Source: Aeromicrobium choanae (GTDB lineage: Bacteria > Actinomycetota > Actinomycetes > Propionibacteriales > Nocardioidaceae). Taken from it: a stretch of DNA of 64,000 nt. This document shows, one piece after another, positions 1 to 8,399 of the stretch. The stretch is taken from contig NZ_LT796768.1 of assembly GCF_900167475.1 (NCBI RefSeq), positions 2,294,001 to 2,358,000 of the forward strand, in the 5' to 3' direction. Each line of letters begins with the position of its first letter. Within the stretch, counting starts at the first letter, position 1. Both the position numbers and the translations under genes were made by a program. The notes under the pieces are model-generated. The model was not told the DNA's origin. It did no database searches and was given only the letters and a program-made list of their open reading frames with translations.

Positions 1-128
1 CCGACGAGCGCGGCAGCCAGCAGTGCGGTGATGACGCGGGTGCGCCGGTGGAGCTGCCGCCCGCGCTGACGGTCGACGGGGACACGCTGGTGCCCGAGGG
101 CGTCGGCCCCACCTTCACCCGCAACTGA
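1..128 (+). CDS. C-terminal fragment of a small lipoprotein-like protein (paralogue of the next gene)
   Basis: Only the last 41 codons are in the window, in the frame that opens at base 3 and stops at TGA 126-128. The fragment ends in LVPEGVGPTFTRN, which lines up with the end of the next protein (LVPTGTGPVFSRK), and a DE-G-CGD block further upstream also matches. The two are therefore tandem paralogues. The signal peptide and lipobox, if present, lie outside the window. Function is unknown; a small secreted or membrane-anchored protein is inferred only from the paralogue. Confidence 0.75.
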   Translation, partial: DERGSQQCGDDAGAPVELPPALTVDGDTLVPEGVGPTFTRN

Positions 129-215
129 GGTGCCCGTGCGACTGTTGTGAAAGTTGCTCGCATTCCGGGCAAAAGATGAGCCCCGCGAGCTGCTGACCGC
201 GAGCCGGCTGACCGC

Positions 216-221
216 TACCTT
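216..221 (+). promoter_or_regulatory. -10 hexamer TACCTT, leaderless promoter of the lipoprotein gene
   Basis: TACCTT is followed by six bases (GTGGCC) and then ATG at 228. A -10 box this close places the transcription start at or next to the start codon, so the mRNA should have no leader. No ribosome-binding site is visible upstream of ATG 228, which agrees. No convincing -35 was found. Confidence 0.5.
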
Positions 222-227
222 GTGGCC

Positions 228-632
228 ATGCGCACCCTGGCGGTCCTCCTCCTGGCGGGTGCGTTGCTGGCCGGATGCGGGCTCGAGTCGCCGGAGAGCT
301 ATCCGGCGCAGACCACGTCCACCGGGGTCGGCGAGCCCGGGGACAGTCTCTCCGTACTCGGCGCCTGGGTCTCCGAGCCGGTCCCCGAGACGGGCCGCCG
401 ACTGATCCTGACGCTCACGGACGACAACTCCTACGTCGTCACCGACACGTGCTCGGAAGCCCCGGGCCGCTGGGACCTGCGCGGCGATCAGGTGCTGCTC
501 ACCCCGGACGAAGGCGGCGTCGTGCCGTGCGGGGACGAGGAGGACCCGCCGCTGGAGCTGGCCGACACGATGACGGTCGAGCGTGGTCTGCTCGTCCCGA
601 CCGGGACGGGTCCGGTCTTCAGCCGGAAGTGA
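228..632 (+). CDS. small secreted lipoprotein, unknown function
   Basis: The product is 134 residues. It opens with MRTLAVLLLAGALLAGC: basic residue, hydrophobic core and a lipobox LLAG-C, so it should be lipidated on a cysteine near residue 17 and anchored outside the membrane. The mature part is acidic and has two further cysteines, in DTCSE and VPCGDE, which could form a disulfide. An in-frame GTG at 222 exists, but ATG 228 sits exactly six bases after a TACCTT -10 box and is preferred. The preceding fragment is a tandem paralogue. I do not recognise a named family. Confidence 0.7.
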   Translation: MRTLAVLLLAGALLAGCGLESPESYPAQTTSTGVGEPGDSLSVLGAWVSEPVPETGRRLILTLTDDNSYVVTDTCSEAPGRWDLRGDQVLLTPDEGGVVPCGDEEDPPLELADTMTVERGLLVPTGTGPVFSRK

Positions 633-635
633 GGC

Positions 636-1226
636 TCACAGCACGCGGCCGAGCACGGCGGTCGTGCGCGGACCGAGGGTGCCGATCAGGTGGTCGGCGT
701 GGTCGACGTCGCGACGCAGGGTGGAGGACACCGGCACGGGCAGCTCGATGAAGCCGGCAGCCCGGTGCCGCTGCCACGAACCCGGTCCGAAGGCGGCGGG
801 CAGGTCGCCCTCGCGCGCCGTGACCAGCGTGGTGCCCTGACGCTCCTCGTCGGGCACGGCCCCCAGCCGGGTGTCCTCGGCCAGCTCGAGCGCCTGCGCG
901 AGGTCGCCGGGTCGCAGGCCGGGCAGGTCGCCCAGCAGCACGGCCCGATGTCCGGCCGGCGCGACGTGCAGCCCGTCGGAGATCGCCGCGGCGATGCCCC
1001 GCGGCTCGGGTTCCAGCACGACCTCCACCCCGGGCGCACCGAGGTGGGGATCGGCGGTGACCACCACGACGCGGGCCACCTCGGCGGCCGCCTCGATCGT
1101 GTCGAGCGCGATGGCGCGGGCGAGCGCGATCCGGTCGACACCGGGCAGGTCGAGGCGCGACTTGCCCAGGTGGGCGGGCTTGACCGGGACGACGACGGTC
1201 CAGGCCCGGCGGCGCCGGTCACGCAC
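636..1226 (-). CDS. cofC: 2-phospho-L-lactate / phosphoenolpyruvate guanylyltransferase (CofC/FbiD), F420 biosynthesis
   Basis: The 196-residue protein fits the CofC family, which joins GTP to a phospho-three-carbon acid to make the activated side chain later attached to FO. Family-like features are the N-terminal VVPVKPAHLGKSRL segment (nucleotide binding, with the conserved PxK...GKSRL pattern), the VVVVTAD strand and the LLGDLPGL motif (metal and substrate site). GTG 1226 was chosen because it gives the expected N-terminus and overlaps the stop of the upstream monooxygenase by eight bases, as in translational coupling. It is the last gene of the fbiC - monooxygenase - cofC operon. Confidence 0.85.
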   Translation of the reverse strand: MRDRRRRAWTVVVPVKPAHLGKSRLDLPGVDRIALARAIALDTIEAAAEVARVVVVTADPHLGAPGVEVVLEPEPRGIAAAISDGLHVAPAGHRAVLLGDLPGLRPGDLAQALELAEDTRLGAVPDEERQGTTLVTAREGDLPAAFGPGSWQRHRAAGFIELPVPVSSTLRRDVDHADHLIGTLGPRTTAVLGRVL

Positions 1227-2658
1227 CGGCGGACTCCGAGGGCTCCTGGTGGGCCAGTCCGAAGGGCGCGGGATCGAACCAGCCGAACCGGTCGCGGAAC
1301 TCCTGCGCCTTGCCGGGCCACAGCAGCACCTGGCGCCCGGACCGCTCGTCGACGTACCAGTTGCTGCAGCCCGAGGTCCACACACCGCTGCGCTCCTGGA
1401 GCTCGTCGATGTAGTCCTGCTCGGCGTCGACCGAGACCTCCAGCGGGCCGTGGCTGGTCCACGGGAGCGCGGAGGCGGCGTAGTCGGCCTGCGCCTCGAT
1501 CATCAGCACGGCCGAGTTGTGGGGGAGCGTCGCGTTCGGGCCGTCGAGGACGAAGAGGTTCGGGAACCCGTGCACCACGGTGGACGCGTACGCGCGCATG
1601 CCCTGGGCCCAGTACTGGTCGAGCGAGATCCCGTCGCGTCCGGTGACGAGCTCGGCGTAGGGCTGGCGCGTGGAGTGGAAGCCGGTGGCGGCCACGACGA
1701 CGTCGACCTCGTGGCGCGAGCCGTCGGCCGCGACGACCGCACCGGGCTCGTAGCCGGTGAGGGCGCCGGGGACGAGCTTCACGTGCGGCAGCCGCAGGGT
1801 GGTGAAGTAGTCGTCGCTGAACAGCACGCGCTTGCAGCCGAACTCGTGATCAGGGGTCAGCGCCTCGCGGAGCACCGGATCGGGGACCTGGCCGGCCAGG
1901 TGATCGAGCGCGCGAGCGCGGGCCTGAGCGCGGCCGTCGCCGGCGCGCTGGTCGAAGACCTCCTCCGTCTCGCGCATGAGGTTCCCACGCAGGTCGGCGA
2001 GCCGCTCGGGCTGCTGCTCGAACAGCGCGATCTCGGCGTCGGCGTAGGCGCGGTCGCCCTTGGGCAGGATGTAGGGCGCGCTGCGCTGGAGCACGACCAC
2101 CGACTCGGCCCGCCGGGCCAGCTCGGGCACCACCTGGATGCCGGAGGCACCGGTGCCGACGACGGCGATGCGCTGGCCCTCGAGGTCGAGGTCATCGTCC
2201 CAGCGCGCGGTGTGGACGATCGGCCCGTCGAACCTGCCCGGCACCTCGGGCAGCCGCGGCTCGGTGAGCCGGCCGGCCGCCATGACGAGGACCTCTGCCT
2301 CCACCGGGCCGCGCGAGGTGGTGAGCCGCCAGCCCCGGCCGTCCCACGCGGCGGACTCCAGGCGGGTGGACAGCATGATGTGATCGGCGACGGGCGCGGC
2401 GGCCTCTTCGAGGTACTCGCGGATCTCGGCGCCGGGTGCGAAGACGCGGCTGAAGCCCGGGTGGGCGATGTCGGAGTAGCCGTAGAGGTGGGCGGGCACG
2501 TCGCAGGCCACGCCGGGGTAGCGGTTGTCGTGCCACGTGCCGCCGATCCCGGGACGCCGCTCGAGCACGACGAAGGACTCGCCGGCCGCGGCGAGCCGGC
2601 GCGCCATCGCGACCCCGGCGAACCCGGCGCCCACGACCGCGACGCGCACGCGGGTCAT
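1219..2658 (-). CDS. flavin-containing monooxygenase, Baeyer-Villiger type
   Basis: This 479-residue protein has an N-terminal FAD Rossmann motif (GAGFAG, about residues 10-15) and a second dinucleotide motif for NADPH (GTGASG, about residues 177-182). Between them is FDGPIVHTARW, an exact match to the Baeyer-Villiger fingerprint FxGxxxHxxxW. Such enzymes insert oxygen into ketones or oxygenate soft heteroatoms with NADPH and O2; the substrate cannot be told. The start ATG overlaps the fbiC stop by four bases (ATGA) and the end overlaps cofC, so it is firmly inside an F420-precursor operon, which is not its usual company. Confidence 0.88.
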   Translation of the reverse strand: MTRVRVAVVGAGFAGVAMARRLAAAGESFVVLERRPGIGGTWHDNRYPGVACDVPAHLYGYSDIAHPGFSRVFAPGAEIREYLEEAAAPVADHIMLSTRLESAAWDGRGWRLTTSRGPVEAEVLVMAAGRLTEPRLPEVPGRFDGPIVHTARWDDDLDLEGQRIAVVGTGASGIQVVPELARRAESVVVLQRSAPYILPKGDRAYADAEIALFEQQPERLADLRGNLMRETEEVFDQRAGDGRAQARARALDHLAGQVPDPVLREALTPDHEFGCKRVLFSDDYFTTLRLPHVKLVPGALTGYEPGAVVAADGSRHEVDVVVAATGFHSTRQPYAELVTGRDGISLDQYWAQGMRAYASTVVHGFPNLFVLDGPNATLPHNSAVLMIEAQADYAASALPWTSHGPLEVSVDAEQDYIDELQERSGVWTSGCSNWYVDERSGRQVLLWPGKAQEFRDRFGWFDPAPFGLAHQEPSESAGA

Positions 2659-5039
2659 GACGCGACGCCGTAGGTCGTGGTGCGCAGCCGCAGCTGGCGC
2701 CCGAGGGTGCGGGCGATGCGCTCGGCGGCCGGGATCGTGAGCTCCTGGCCGTACTCGACGCCGGCCTCCGGCACGACGCGTCCGTCGTACAGCGTGCCGC
2801 CGAGGTCGTCGGCGCCCGAGCGCAGCACGTCGATGGCGCCCTCGACGCCCAAGCGGGTCCACGCCGCCTGCACATGGCTGATGCTGCCGTGCAGCAGCAG
2901 GCGGGCGACGGCGTGCACGGCGCGATGCTCGTCGGGGGAGTGGTCGCCGCCCGGGAACGCCATCGGCACGAGCTCGTTGAAGCCACCGGTGTCGGCCTGG
3001 ATCTGCCTCAGGCGGCGCAGGTGGCGCACGCGCTGCAGCGGTGACTCGCCGTGCCCGTAGAACAGGACCGACGTGGAGTGCAGGCCCAGACCGTGGGCGG
3101 CGCGGATCGCCTGCTCCCACTCGTCGACCGGCAGGTCGCCGGGGAAGTGCCGCGCGCGATGGGCCTCGTCGAGCACCTTCACGCCCGTGCCGGGAACGGT
3201 GTCGGCCCCGGCGGCGGCGAGGGCCGCGTACTGGTCCGCCACGGTGCGGCCGGTGCGGCGGGCTCCGTCGATGACGTCGGCGGGCCGGAACGTGTGCAGG
3301 TGCAGGCCGGGCGCGGCGGCCCGAGCGGCCCGCAGCAGCTGCTCGTAGACGTCGGCCGGGGCATCGGCGGGCGCCGTGCCCTGGATGCACAGCTCGGTGG
3401 CGCCGAGGTCGACCGCGTCGGCGGCCACCCGCGCGACGAGATCGGGGTCGGTGACCCGGTCGGACCCGAGGTTGCGGTTCTGGACGAGGGAGACGGTGGC
3501 TCCCGCGACCGAGCGCCGCAGCTCGTCGGCCAGGCGGGCGAGCCGGTCGAGGTCGCTTCCCGTGGAGGTCATGAGCCGCACGTACTCGTCGTCGCTCAGG
3601 CCCGAGGGGTCGTTGGCGGCGCGGCTGAGCAGGTCGGTCGTGGTCGCGTGGTCTCGATACGCGGCTCGTTCCTCGCCTGCTACTCGACCACCGGCTGCGT
3701 CCTCGGTGGTCGCGTGGTCTCGGTACGCGGCTCGTTCCTCGCCTGCTGCTCGACCACCGGCTGCGTCCTCGGTGGTCGCGTGGTCTCGGTACGCGGCTCG
3801 TTCCTCGCCTGCTGCTCGACCATCGGATGCGTCCTCGGTGGTCGAGTAGCTCCGTGAGGAACGAGCGGGCGTATCGAGACCACCAGCCGCCATGCCCTCG
3901 GCGTCGGCGAGCGCGAGCACGGGGGCGTGGAGCACCGGGTCGATCCAGGTGTCGCGGTCGCGGATGTAGTGCGGGTGCACCGTGAGTCGCTCGCGCAGCT
4001 CGTAGCCGGCGGCGCGGGTGAGGTCGGTCAGCTGGTCGACCTGGGGCCACGGACGCTCGGGGTTCACGTGGTCGGCCGTGAGCGGGCTGACGCCGCCCCA
4101 GTCGTCGATGCCCGCCGCGACGAGCCGCGCGAGCTCATCGCGATCGGACAGGTTCGGCGGGGCCTGGATGCGGGCGTCGGGCCCGAGCACGATCCGGCTG
4201 GTGGCCACGGCGGCGATGTACGCGTCGGTCTCGGCGTCGGCGACGCCCTGCATCGCGGTGGCGGGCTTGGCGCGGAAGTTCTGGACGATCACCTCCTGCA
4301 CGTTGCCGTGCCGCTCCGACAGATCGCGCAGCGCGAGGATCGTGTCGAAGCGCTCGTCGAGCGTCTCGCCGATGCCCACCAGCAACCCCGTGGTGAAGGG
4401 GATCTGCTGGCGTCCTGCGTCCTCCAGCACCTGCAGGCGCAGGGCGGGGTCCTTGTCGGGCGAGCCGAAGTGGGCTTGCCCGGGCTCGGCGAACAGCCGG
4501 TGGCTGGTGGTCTCGAGCATCATGCCCATCGACGGGGCGGTAGGTCGCAGGGAGCGGAGCTCCTCGGCCGTCATCACGCCGGGGTTGAGGTGCGCCAGCA
4601 GTCCGGTCTCGGCGGTGATCCGTCGGGCGAGGTGCCCGATGTACTCGAGGGTGGAGGCGAAGCCGTGCTGGTCGAGCCACTCGCGGGCGACGCCCCAGCG
4701 GTCCTCCGGCCGGTCGCCGAGGGTCAGCAGCGCCTCCTTGCAGCCCAGCGCGGCGCCCTGGTGGGCCACTGCGAGCACGTGCTCCTCGGACATGTACGGC
4801 GCGATGCCCTTGCGCTCCAGCTTGCCCGGCGTGTCGACGAAGACGCAGTAGTGGCAGCGGTCGCGGCACAGCGTGGTGACCGGGACGAACACCTTGCGCG
4901 ACCACGTGATGACGCCGGGCCGGCCGGCCCTGGCCAGCCCCTCGTCGCGGATCCGACCGGCCTCGCGCACGAGGTCGTCGAGGTCGGCGCCACGAGCCGA
5001 GAGCATCGAGGCGGTGGCCTCGATCGCATGCAGACTCAT
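2655..5039 (-). CDS. fbiC: FO synthase-like protein FbiC: intact CofG half, degenerate CofH half
   Basis: The 794-residue product has the CofG-CofH arrangement of actinobacterial FO synthase, which makes the deazaflavin FO of coenzyme F420 using two radical-SAM domains. The N-terminal CofG half has the cluster motif C-RDR-C-HY-C (about residues 58-65) and reads as normal. The C-terminal half keeps CofH landmarks ([26 protein letters not shown]), but where CofH carries its CxxxCxxC loop the sequence runs from QNRN directly into [11 protein letters not shown], about 25 residues short, with no cluster cysteines. A second shortening follows NELVPMAF. The halves are separated by an in-frame repeat insertion (about residues 386-467). 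Start ATG 5039 has a GGGAG site seven bases upstream. The reading frame is open throughout, so this is not a simple pseudogene. Confidence 0.85.
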   Translation of the reverse strand: MSLHAIEATASMLSARGADLDDLVREAGRIRDEGLARAGRPGVITWSRKVFVPVTTLCRDRCHYCVFVDTPGKLERKGIAPYMSEEHVLAVAHQGAALGCKEALLTLGDRPEDRWGVAREWLDQHGFASTLEYIGHLARRITAETGLLAHLNPGVMTAEELRSLRPTAPSMGMMLETTSHRLFAEPGQAHFGSPDKDPALRLQVLEDAGRQQIPFTTGLLVGIGETLDERFDTILALRDLSERHGNVQEVIVQNFRAKPATAMQGVADAETDAYIAAVATSRIVLGPDARIQAPPNLSDRDELARLVAAGIDDWGGVSPLTADHVNPERPWPQVDQLTDLTRAAGYELRERLTVHPHYIRDRDTWIDPVLHAPVLALADAEGMAAGGLDTPARSSRSYSTTEDASDGRAAGEERAAYRDHATTEDAAGGRAAGEERAAYRDHATTEDAAGGRVAGEERAAYRDHATTTDLLSRAANDPSGLSDDEYVRLMTSTGSDLDRLARLADELRRSVAGATVSLVQNRNLGSDRVTDPDLVARVAADAVDLGATELCIQGTAPADAPADVYEQLLRAARAAAPGLHLHTFRPADVIDGARRTGRTVADQYAALAAAGADTVPGTGVKVLDEAHRARHFPGDLPVDEWEQAIRAAHGLGLHSTSVLFYGHGESPLQRVRHLRRLRQIQADTGGFNELVPMAFPGGDHSPDEHRAVHAVARLLLHGSISHVQAAWTRLGVEGAIDVLRSGADDLGGTLYDGRVVPEAGVEYGQELTIPAAERIARTLGRQLRLRTTTYGVAS
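3640..3883. repeat. three tandem 66-bp repeats plus an inverted 46-bp copy inside fbiC
   Basis: Units at 3640-3705, 3706-3771 and 3772-3837 are 66 bp each and nearly identical. 3838-3883 is an inverted, slightly diverged copy of the unit core, so the whole array can fold into a long hairpin. The core (starting GGTCTCGATACGC and ending CTCGACCACC) resembles REP-like dispersed palindromes I associate with Nocardioidaceae. Because 66 is a multiple of three, each unit adds 22 codons (reading [21 protein letters not shown] on the minus strand) without breaking the gene. It lies between the CofG and CofH halves, where an insertion would be tolerated. Confidence 0.85.
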
Positions 5040-5070
5040 GGTGGAACTCCCGGCGTGCTGACTGGCTCTC

Positions 5071-5076
5071 ACCCTA
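5071..5076 (-). promoter_or_regulatory. -10 hexamer TAGGGT, candidate promoter of the fbiC operon
   Basis: On the minus strand TAGGGT lies 31 bases before ATG 5039, giving a predicted leader of about 25 nt that contains the GGGAG ribosome-binding site. The divergent ftsE promoter is about 105 bp away. The rest of 5040-5192 is GC-rich with short self-complementary stretches and holds no gene. Confidence 0.4.
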
Positions 5077-5179
5077 ACCGCCGGGCCCTCGGGCCCGCCG
5101 CTCGGCGGGGGCGCCCCGGTGAGGCGTCCTTCACAGCGAACCGGCGCGGCGGGGTCCCCGATTCCTCAGGTGCCACACC

Positions 5180-5185
5180 TACACT
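5180..5185 (+). promoter_or_regulatory. -10 hexamer TACACT, leaderless promoter of ftsE
   Basis: TACACT is followed by seven bases (CGGTCGG) and the GTG start at 5193. No purine-rich ribosome-binding site precedes the GTG, which fits a leaderless transcript. Confidence 0.5.
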
Positions 5186-5192
5186 CGGTCGG

Positions 5193-5882
5193 GTGATTCG
5201 CTTCGACAAGGTCACCAAGACCTACCCCGGCCAGAAGCGCGCAGCCCTCGACCGACTCGACCTGGAGATCACCAAGGGCGAGTTCGTCTTCCTCGTCGGC
5301 GCGTCCGGCTCGGGCAAGTCGACCTTCCTGCGCCTGATCCTGCGCGAGGCGCGGCCCACCTCGGGCCACGTGTACGTCGCGGGCAAGGAGATCAACAAGC
5401 TCTCCAGCTGGAAGGTGCCCAAGCTGCGCCGCCAGCTCGGCACGGTGTTCCAGGACTTCCGCCTGCTGCCGAACAAGACCGTCTTCGAGAACGTGGCGTA
5501 CGCCCTCGAGGTCATCGGCAAGCCGCGTGACGAGATCAAGCGGCTCGTGCCCGAGACCCTCGACCTGGTCGGCCTCGACGGCAAGGGCCACCGCCGCCCC
5601 GACGAGTTGTCCGGCGGTGAGCAGCAGCGCGTCGCGATCGCGCGCGCCTACGTCAACCGGCCGATGATCCTCATCGCCGACGAGCCCACCGGCAACCTCG
5701 ATCCCAGCACCAGCGTCGGCATCATGAAGCTGCTCGACCGGATCAACCGCGAGGACACCACTGTCCTGATGGCCACCCACGACTCCTCGATCGTCGACCA
5801 GATGCGCAAGCGCGTCATCGAGCTCGACGAGGGGCGCGTCGTGCGCGACGAGGCCCGCGGCATCTACGGCTACGAGAACTGA
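5193..5882 (+). CDS. ftsE: cell-division ABC transporter ATP-binding protein FtsE
   Basis: The 229-residue ATPase has Walker [10 protein letters not shown] (about residues 36-44), signature LSGGEQQR, Walker [13 protein letters not shown] and the switch histidine in MATHD. TGNLD and the following membrane partner FtsX identify FtsE rather than another ABC ATPase. FtsEX does not transport; at the septum it uses ATP to control peptidoglycan hydrolases through the FtsX loop. The GTG start is supported by alignment of [11 protein letters not shown] with family N-termini and by the -10 box seven bases upstream. ftsX follows after five bases. Confidence 0.95.
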   Translation: MIRFDKVTKTYPGQKRAALDRLDLEITKGEFVFLVGASGSGKSTFLRLILREARPTSGHVYVAGKEINKLSSWKVPKLRRQLGTVFQDFRLLPNKTVFENVAYALEVIGKPRDEIKRLVPETLDLVGLDGKGHRRPDELSGGEQQRVAIARAYVNRPMILIADEPTGNLDPSTSVGIMKLLDRINREDTTVLMATHDSSIVDQMRKRVIELDEGRVVRDEARGIYGYEN

Positions 5883-5887
5883 GACCC

Positions 5888-6802
5888 ATGCGAGCGATCC
5901 TCAACGAGCTGCGCGCCAGCCTGACCCGCAACACCTCCATGACGATCTCGCTGATCGTCACGATGAGCGTGTCGCTGCTGCTGGCCTCCCTCGGCCTGCT
6001 GATCCAGGCCCAGGCCGAGCGCACCGAGCAGTACTTCGGCGACCGCCTGCAGCTGCAGGTCAACCTGTGCACCAAGAACTCCCCGGCGGCCACGTGCGTC
6101 GGCGGCGCGGCCACGGACGAGCAGAAGCAGGCCGTCCAGGACGCGCTCACCGACAACCCCGAGGTCCGCGACTACACGGTCCGCAGCCCGGAGGAGAACT
6201 ACGCCCAGGCGCGTGAGCTCCTCGGCCAGACCGACACGGGCCGGAAGCAGCTGGAGACCCTCGGCGTCGACTCGTTCCCCGAGTCGTACTTCGTCACCCT
6301 GAAGGACCCGCAGCAGTTCGACGGCGTCGTCAGCGAGGTCTCGGGCATGGACGGCGTGGGCAACGTCAACTCCCTGCGCGACCTGCTGGGCCCGCTGTTC
6401 GAGATGCTCGACAAGATGCAGTGGGCGGCGCTGGCCACGGCCGGCCTGCTCATCATCGCGGCGATCCTGCAGGTCTCGAACACGATCCGCATGACGGCGT
6501 TCGCCCGTCGCCGCGAGATCGGGATCATGCGCCTGGTGGGCGCCTCCAGCTGGCACATCCAGGCTCCCTTCGTGCTCGAGTCGCTCGTGGCGGCGTTCAT
6601 CTCCGCCGCCCTCGCGGCCGCCGGACTGGCGGCGTTCATGCACTTCGTGGTCTACGGCTACCTGCGCGACACCCTCGGGAGGATCACCACGTGGGTCCGC
6701 TGGGAGGACGCCTTCCTCGTCATGGGCATGACCACGGTCCTGGCACTGTTGCTGGCCCTCGTGCCGACCTTCGTGATGACGCGCAAGTACCTCGACGTCT
6801 GA
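5888..6802 (+). CDS. ftsX: cell-division membrane protein FtsX
   Basis: The 304-residue permease-like protein has one N-terminal membrane segment (about residues 20-43), a large extracellular loop (about 45-180) with two cysteines in LCTKNSPAATC, and three C-terminal membrane segments. RRREIGIMRLVGAS is the typical cytoplasmic motif of FtsX/MacB-type permeases. It pairs with FtsE and passes the ATPase signal to an outside hydrolase; the M23 protein encoded next is the obvious partner. A short RBS-like GAGAC precedes ATG 5888. Confidence 0.95.
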   Translation: MRAILNELRASLTRNTSMTISLIVTMSVSLLLASLGLLIQAQAERTEQYFGDRLQLQVNLCTKNSPAATCVGGAATDEQKQAVQDALTDNPEVRDYTVRSPEENYAQARELLGQTDTGRKQLETLGVDSFPESYFVTLKDPQQFDGVVSEVSGMDGVGNVNSLRDLLGPLFEMLDKMQWAALATAGLLIIAAILQVSNTIRMTAFARRREIGIMRLVGASSWHIQAPFVLESLVAAFISAALAAAGLAAFMHFVVYGYLRDTLGRITTWVRWEDAFLVMGMTTVLALLLALVPTFVMTRKYLDV

Positions 6803-6841
6803 CCCGCGGGCCTCGCTCCGCCCCGCGCCCGCGCCCGCCCT

Positions 6842-6904
6842 CCACTTTTGGAAACGGATTCACGTCCGGGGACCCGATCCGGGTGAAACCGTTGCCAAGA
6901 GTGG
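6842..6904. repeat. 63-bp imperfect palindrome, copy 1 (dispersed family)
   Basis: The element starts CCACTTTTGG and ends CCAAGAGTGG; inner arms include GAAACGGATTCACG and GGTGAAACCGTT. A second element of exactly the same length and layout is at 27191-27253, after the second monooxygenase gene; about 50 of 63 positions agree. Here it lies between ftsX and the M23 gene. It may act as a terminator or processing stem, but there is no clear T-tract and conserved ends suggest a REP-like family. Confidence 0.8.
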
Positions 6905-7044
6905 CGAGGGGCGGCCCGGGTGCTCGCCCCCGGTGACACGCGCGGGCCACGGGCTCACGCCAAACTCTCAACCTGAGGCGTAGAGTCACTCGCGTCACAT
7001 CGCACGATTCCGTCCTGACGGACACTTCCCCGGATTCGAGGCAC

Positions 7045-8349
7045 ATGACGAGATTGCGCAAGCCGCTGCTCGCCCTCGCCCTCAGCGCCATGCTGGTGGC
7101 CGGCTTCAGCGCGCCCACCTTCGGTGGCGAGAAGGACGATATCAAGCGCGAGCAGCGCCAGAACAACAAGAAGCTCAAGGACGCCAAGAACGAGGTCCAG
7201 GAGTCCACGAAGGCTGCCCGCGACGCGAAGCTCGCCCTGATCAACGCCAACACGAAGCTGTCGGCCGCCCAGTCCGAGCTCGGGAGGACCCGCGGCAAGC
7301 TCGCGGTCGCCCAGGCCGAGGACGCCCGGCTGCGCGCCGAGCTCGACAAGGCCGAGGCCGAGCTGTCGGCCGCCGAGGCCCGCCTCGAGAAGGCCGAGCG
7401 GGAGCTCAAGCAGTCCCGCGGAGCGGTGGAGTCGTTCGCCGTGGAGTCCGTCATGGCCGGCGACGCCGGACTGAAGGCCTTCGGCGACCTGCTGCGCGGC
7501 AACGACCCGGGCCTGTTCTCCGAGCAGATGAGCGCCAAGACGTCGATCGGCGACGCCCAGGTCGCGGTCATGCAGGAGCTGGCCGCGTCCGAGGTCATGC
7601 TCGGCATCGAGCGCGACCAGGTCGAGCGCCTGCGCGACCGTGTCGCCGACCAGAAGCAGCAGGCCGAGGCCGTCGTCGTGCAGATGGAGGCGCTGACCGC
7701 GCAGGCGCAGGCGCAGGCCGCGGCCGTCGCGAAGCTCGTGTCGGCCCGTGCTGGCGCCAAGCGCACCGCCGATGCCACGCTCGCCGACGACCAGCGGATG
7801 CTGGCCGAGCAGGAGGCCGAGCGCGCCCGCCTGGAGAACCAGATGGCCGAGATCGTCCGCAAGGAGCTCGAGGCCGCCGAGCGCGCCCGGAAGAAGAAGG
7901 GTGGCGGCGGTGGAGGTGGCGGCGACAACGGCGGCGGCACCACCGGCGACTCCGGCGGCGCCCTGAACCGCCCGGTCAGCGGCCCGATCACCTCGCCCTA
8001 CGGCATGCGTCGCCACCCGATCACCGGCGTCTACAAGCTGCACGACGGCACCGACTTCGGCGTGGGCTGCGGTGTCCCGATCCGCGCGGCCGCCGGCGGC
8101 ACGATCGTCTCGCAGTACTACAACGGCGGCTACGGCAACCGCGTCATCCTCAACAACGGCGTCAAGCGCGGCAAGAGCGTCATCACGACCTACAACCACC
8201 TGTCGCGGTTCGCCCGCAGCAGCGGCTCGAAGGTCAAGCGCGGCGAGGTCATCGGCTACGTGGGATCCACCGGCTACTCCACGGGGTGCCACCTGCACTT
8301 CATGGTGCTGGTCAACGGCGGGACCACGAATCCGATGAACTGGCTCTGA
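7045..8349 (+). CDS. secreted M23 (LytM) peptidoglycan endopeptidase with long coiled coil
   Basis: The 434-residue protein has a signal peptide (about 1-27, ending SAPTFGG), an alanine/glutamate-rich coiled coil (about 30-285), a glycine-rich linker (about 290-313) and a C-terminal LytM domain. Zinc ligands are visible in KLHDGTDFG (HxxxD) and in GCHLHFM (HxH). This layout is that of EnvC/RipC-like proteins that FtsX recruits by their coiled coil, and the gene follows ftsEX directly. The LytM motifs are complete, so it may be an active hydrolase, unlike EnvC, which is an activator. A TAGAGT -10 at 6981-6986 and GAGG before ATG 7045 suggest its own promoter as well. Confidence 0.9.
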   Translation: MTRLRKPLLALALSAMLVAGFSAPTFGGEKDDIKREQRQNNKKLKDAKNEVQESTKAARDAKLALINANTKLSAAQSELGRTRGKLAVAQAEDARLRAELDKAEAELSAAEARLEKAERELKQSRGAVESFAVESVMAGDAGLKAFGDLLRGNDPGLFSEQMSAKTSIGDAQVAVMQELAASEVMLGIERDQVERLRDRVADQKQQAEAVVVQMEALTAQAQAQAAAVAKLVSARAGAKRTADATLADDQRMLAEQEAERARLENQMAEIVRKELEAAERARKKKGGGGGGGGDNGGGTTGDSGGALNRPVSGPITSPYGMRRHPITGVYKLHDGTDFGVGCGVPIRAAAGGTIVSQYYNGGYGNRVILNNGVKRGKSVITTYNHLSRFARSSGSKVKRGEVIGYVGSTGYSTGCHLHFMVLVNGGTTNPMNWL

Positions 8350-8399
8350 CCCGTCACTGGCCCTGACCTGACGTTCGCCCGACCTGACACAATGGTCGA

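Noticed and set aside
3640-3837. Regular 66-bp repeats as a possible CRISPR array
   Set aside because: The units abut with no unique spacers, lie in a coding frame and have an inverted copy next to them; no cas genes are nearby.
1219-4050. A 943-codon open frame running through the monooxygenase and part of fbiC
   Set aside because: Its first half is the wrong frame of fbiC; only the part from 2658 on has family motifs. Long shadow frames are common at this GC content.
2655-5039. fbiC as a frameshifted pseudogene
   Set aside because: The frame is open across both the repeat and the cysteine-loop deletion, and CofH-like sequence resumes in frame on the far side.
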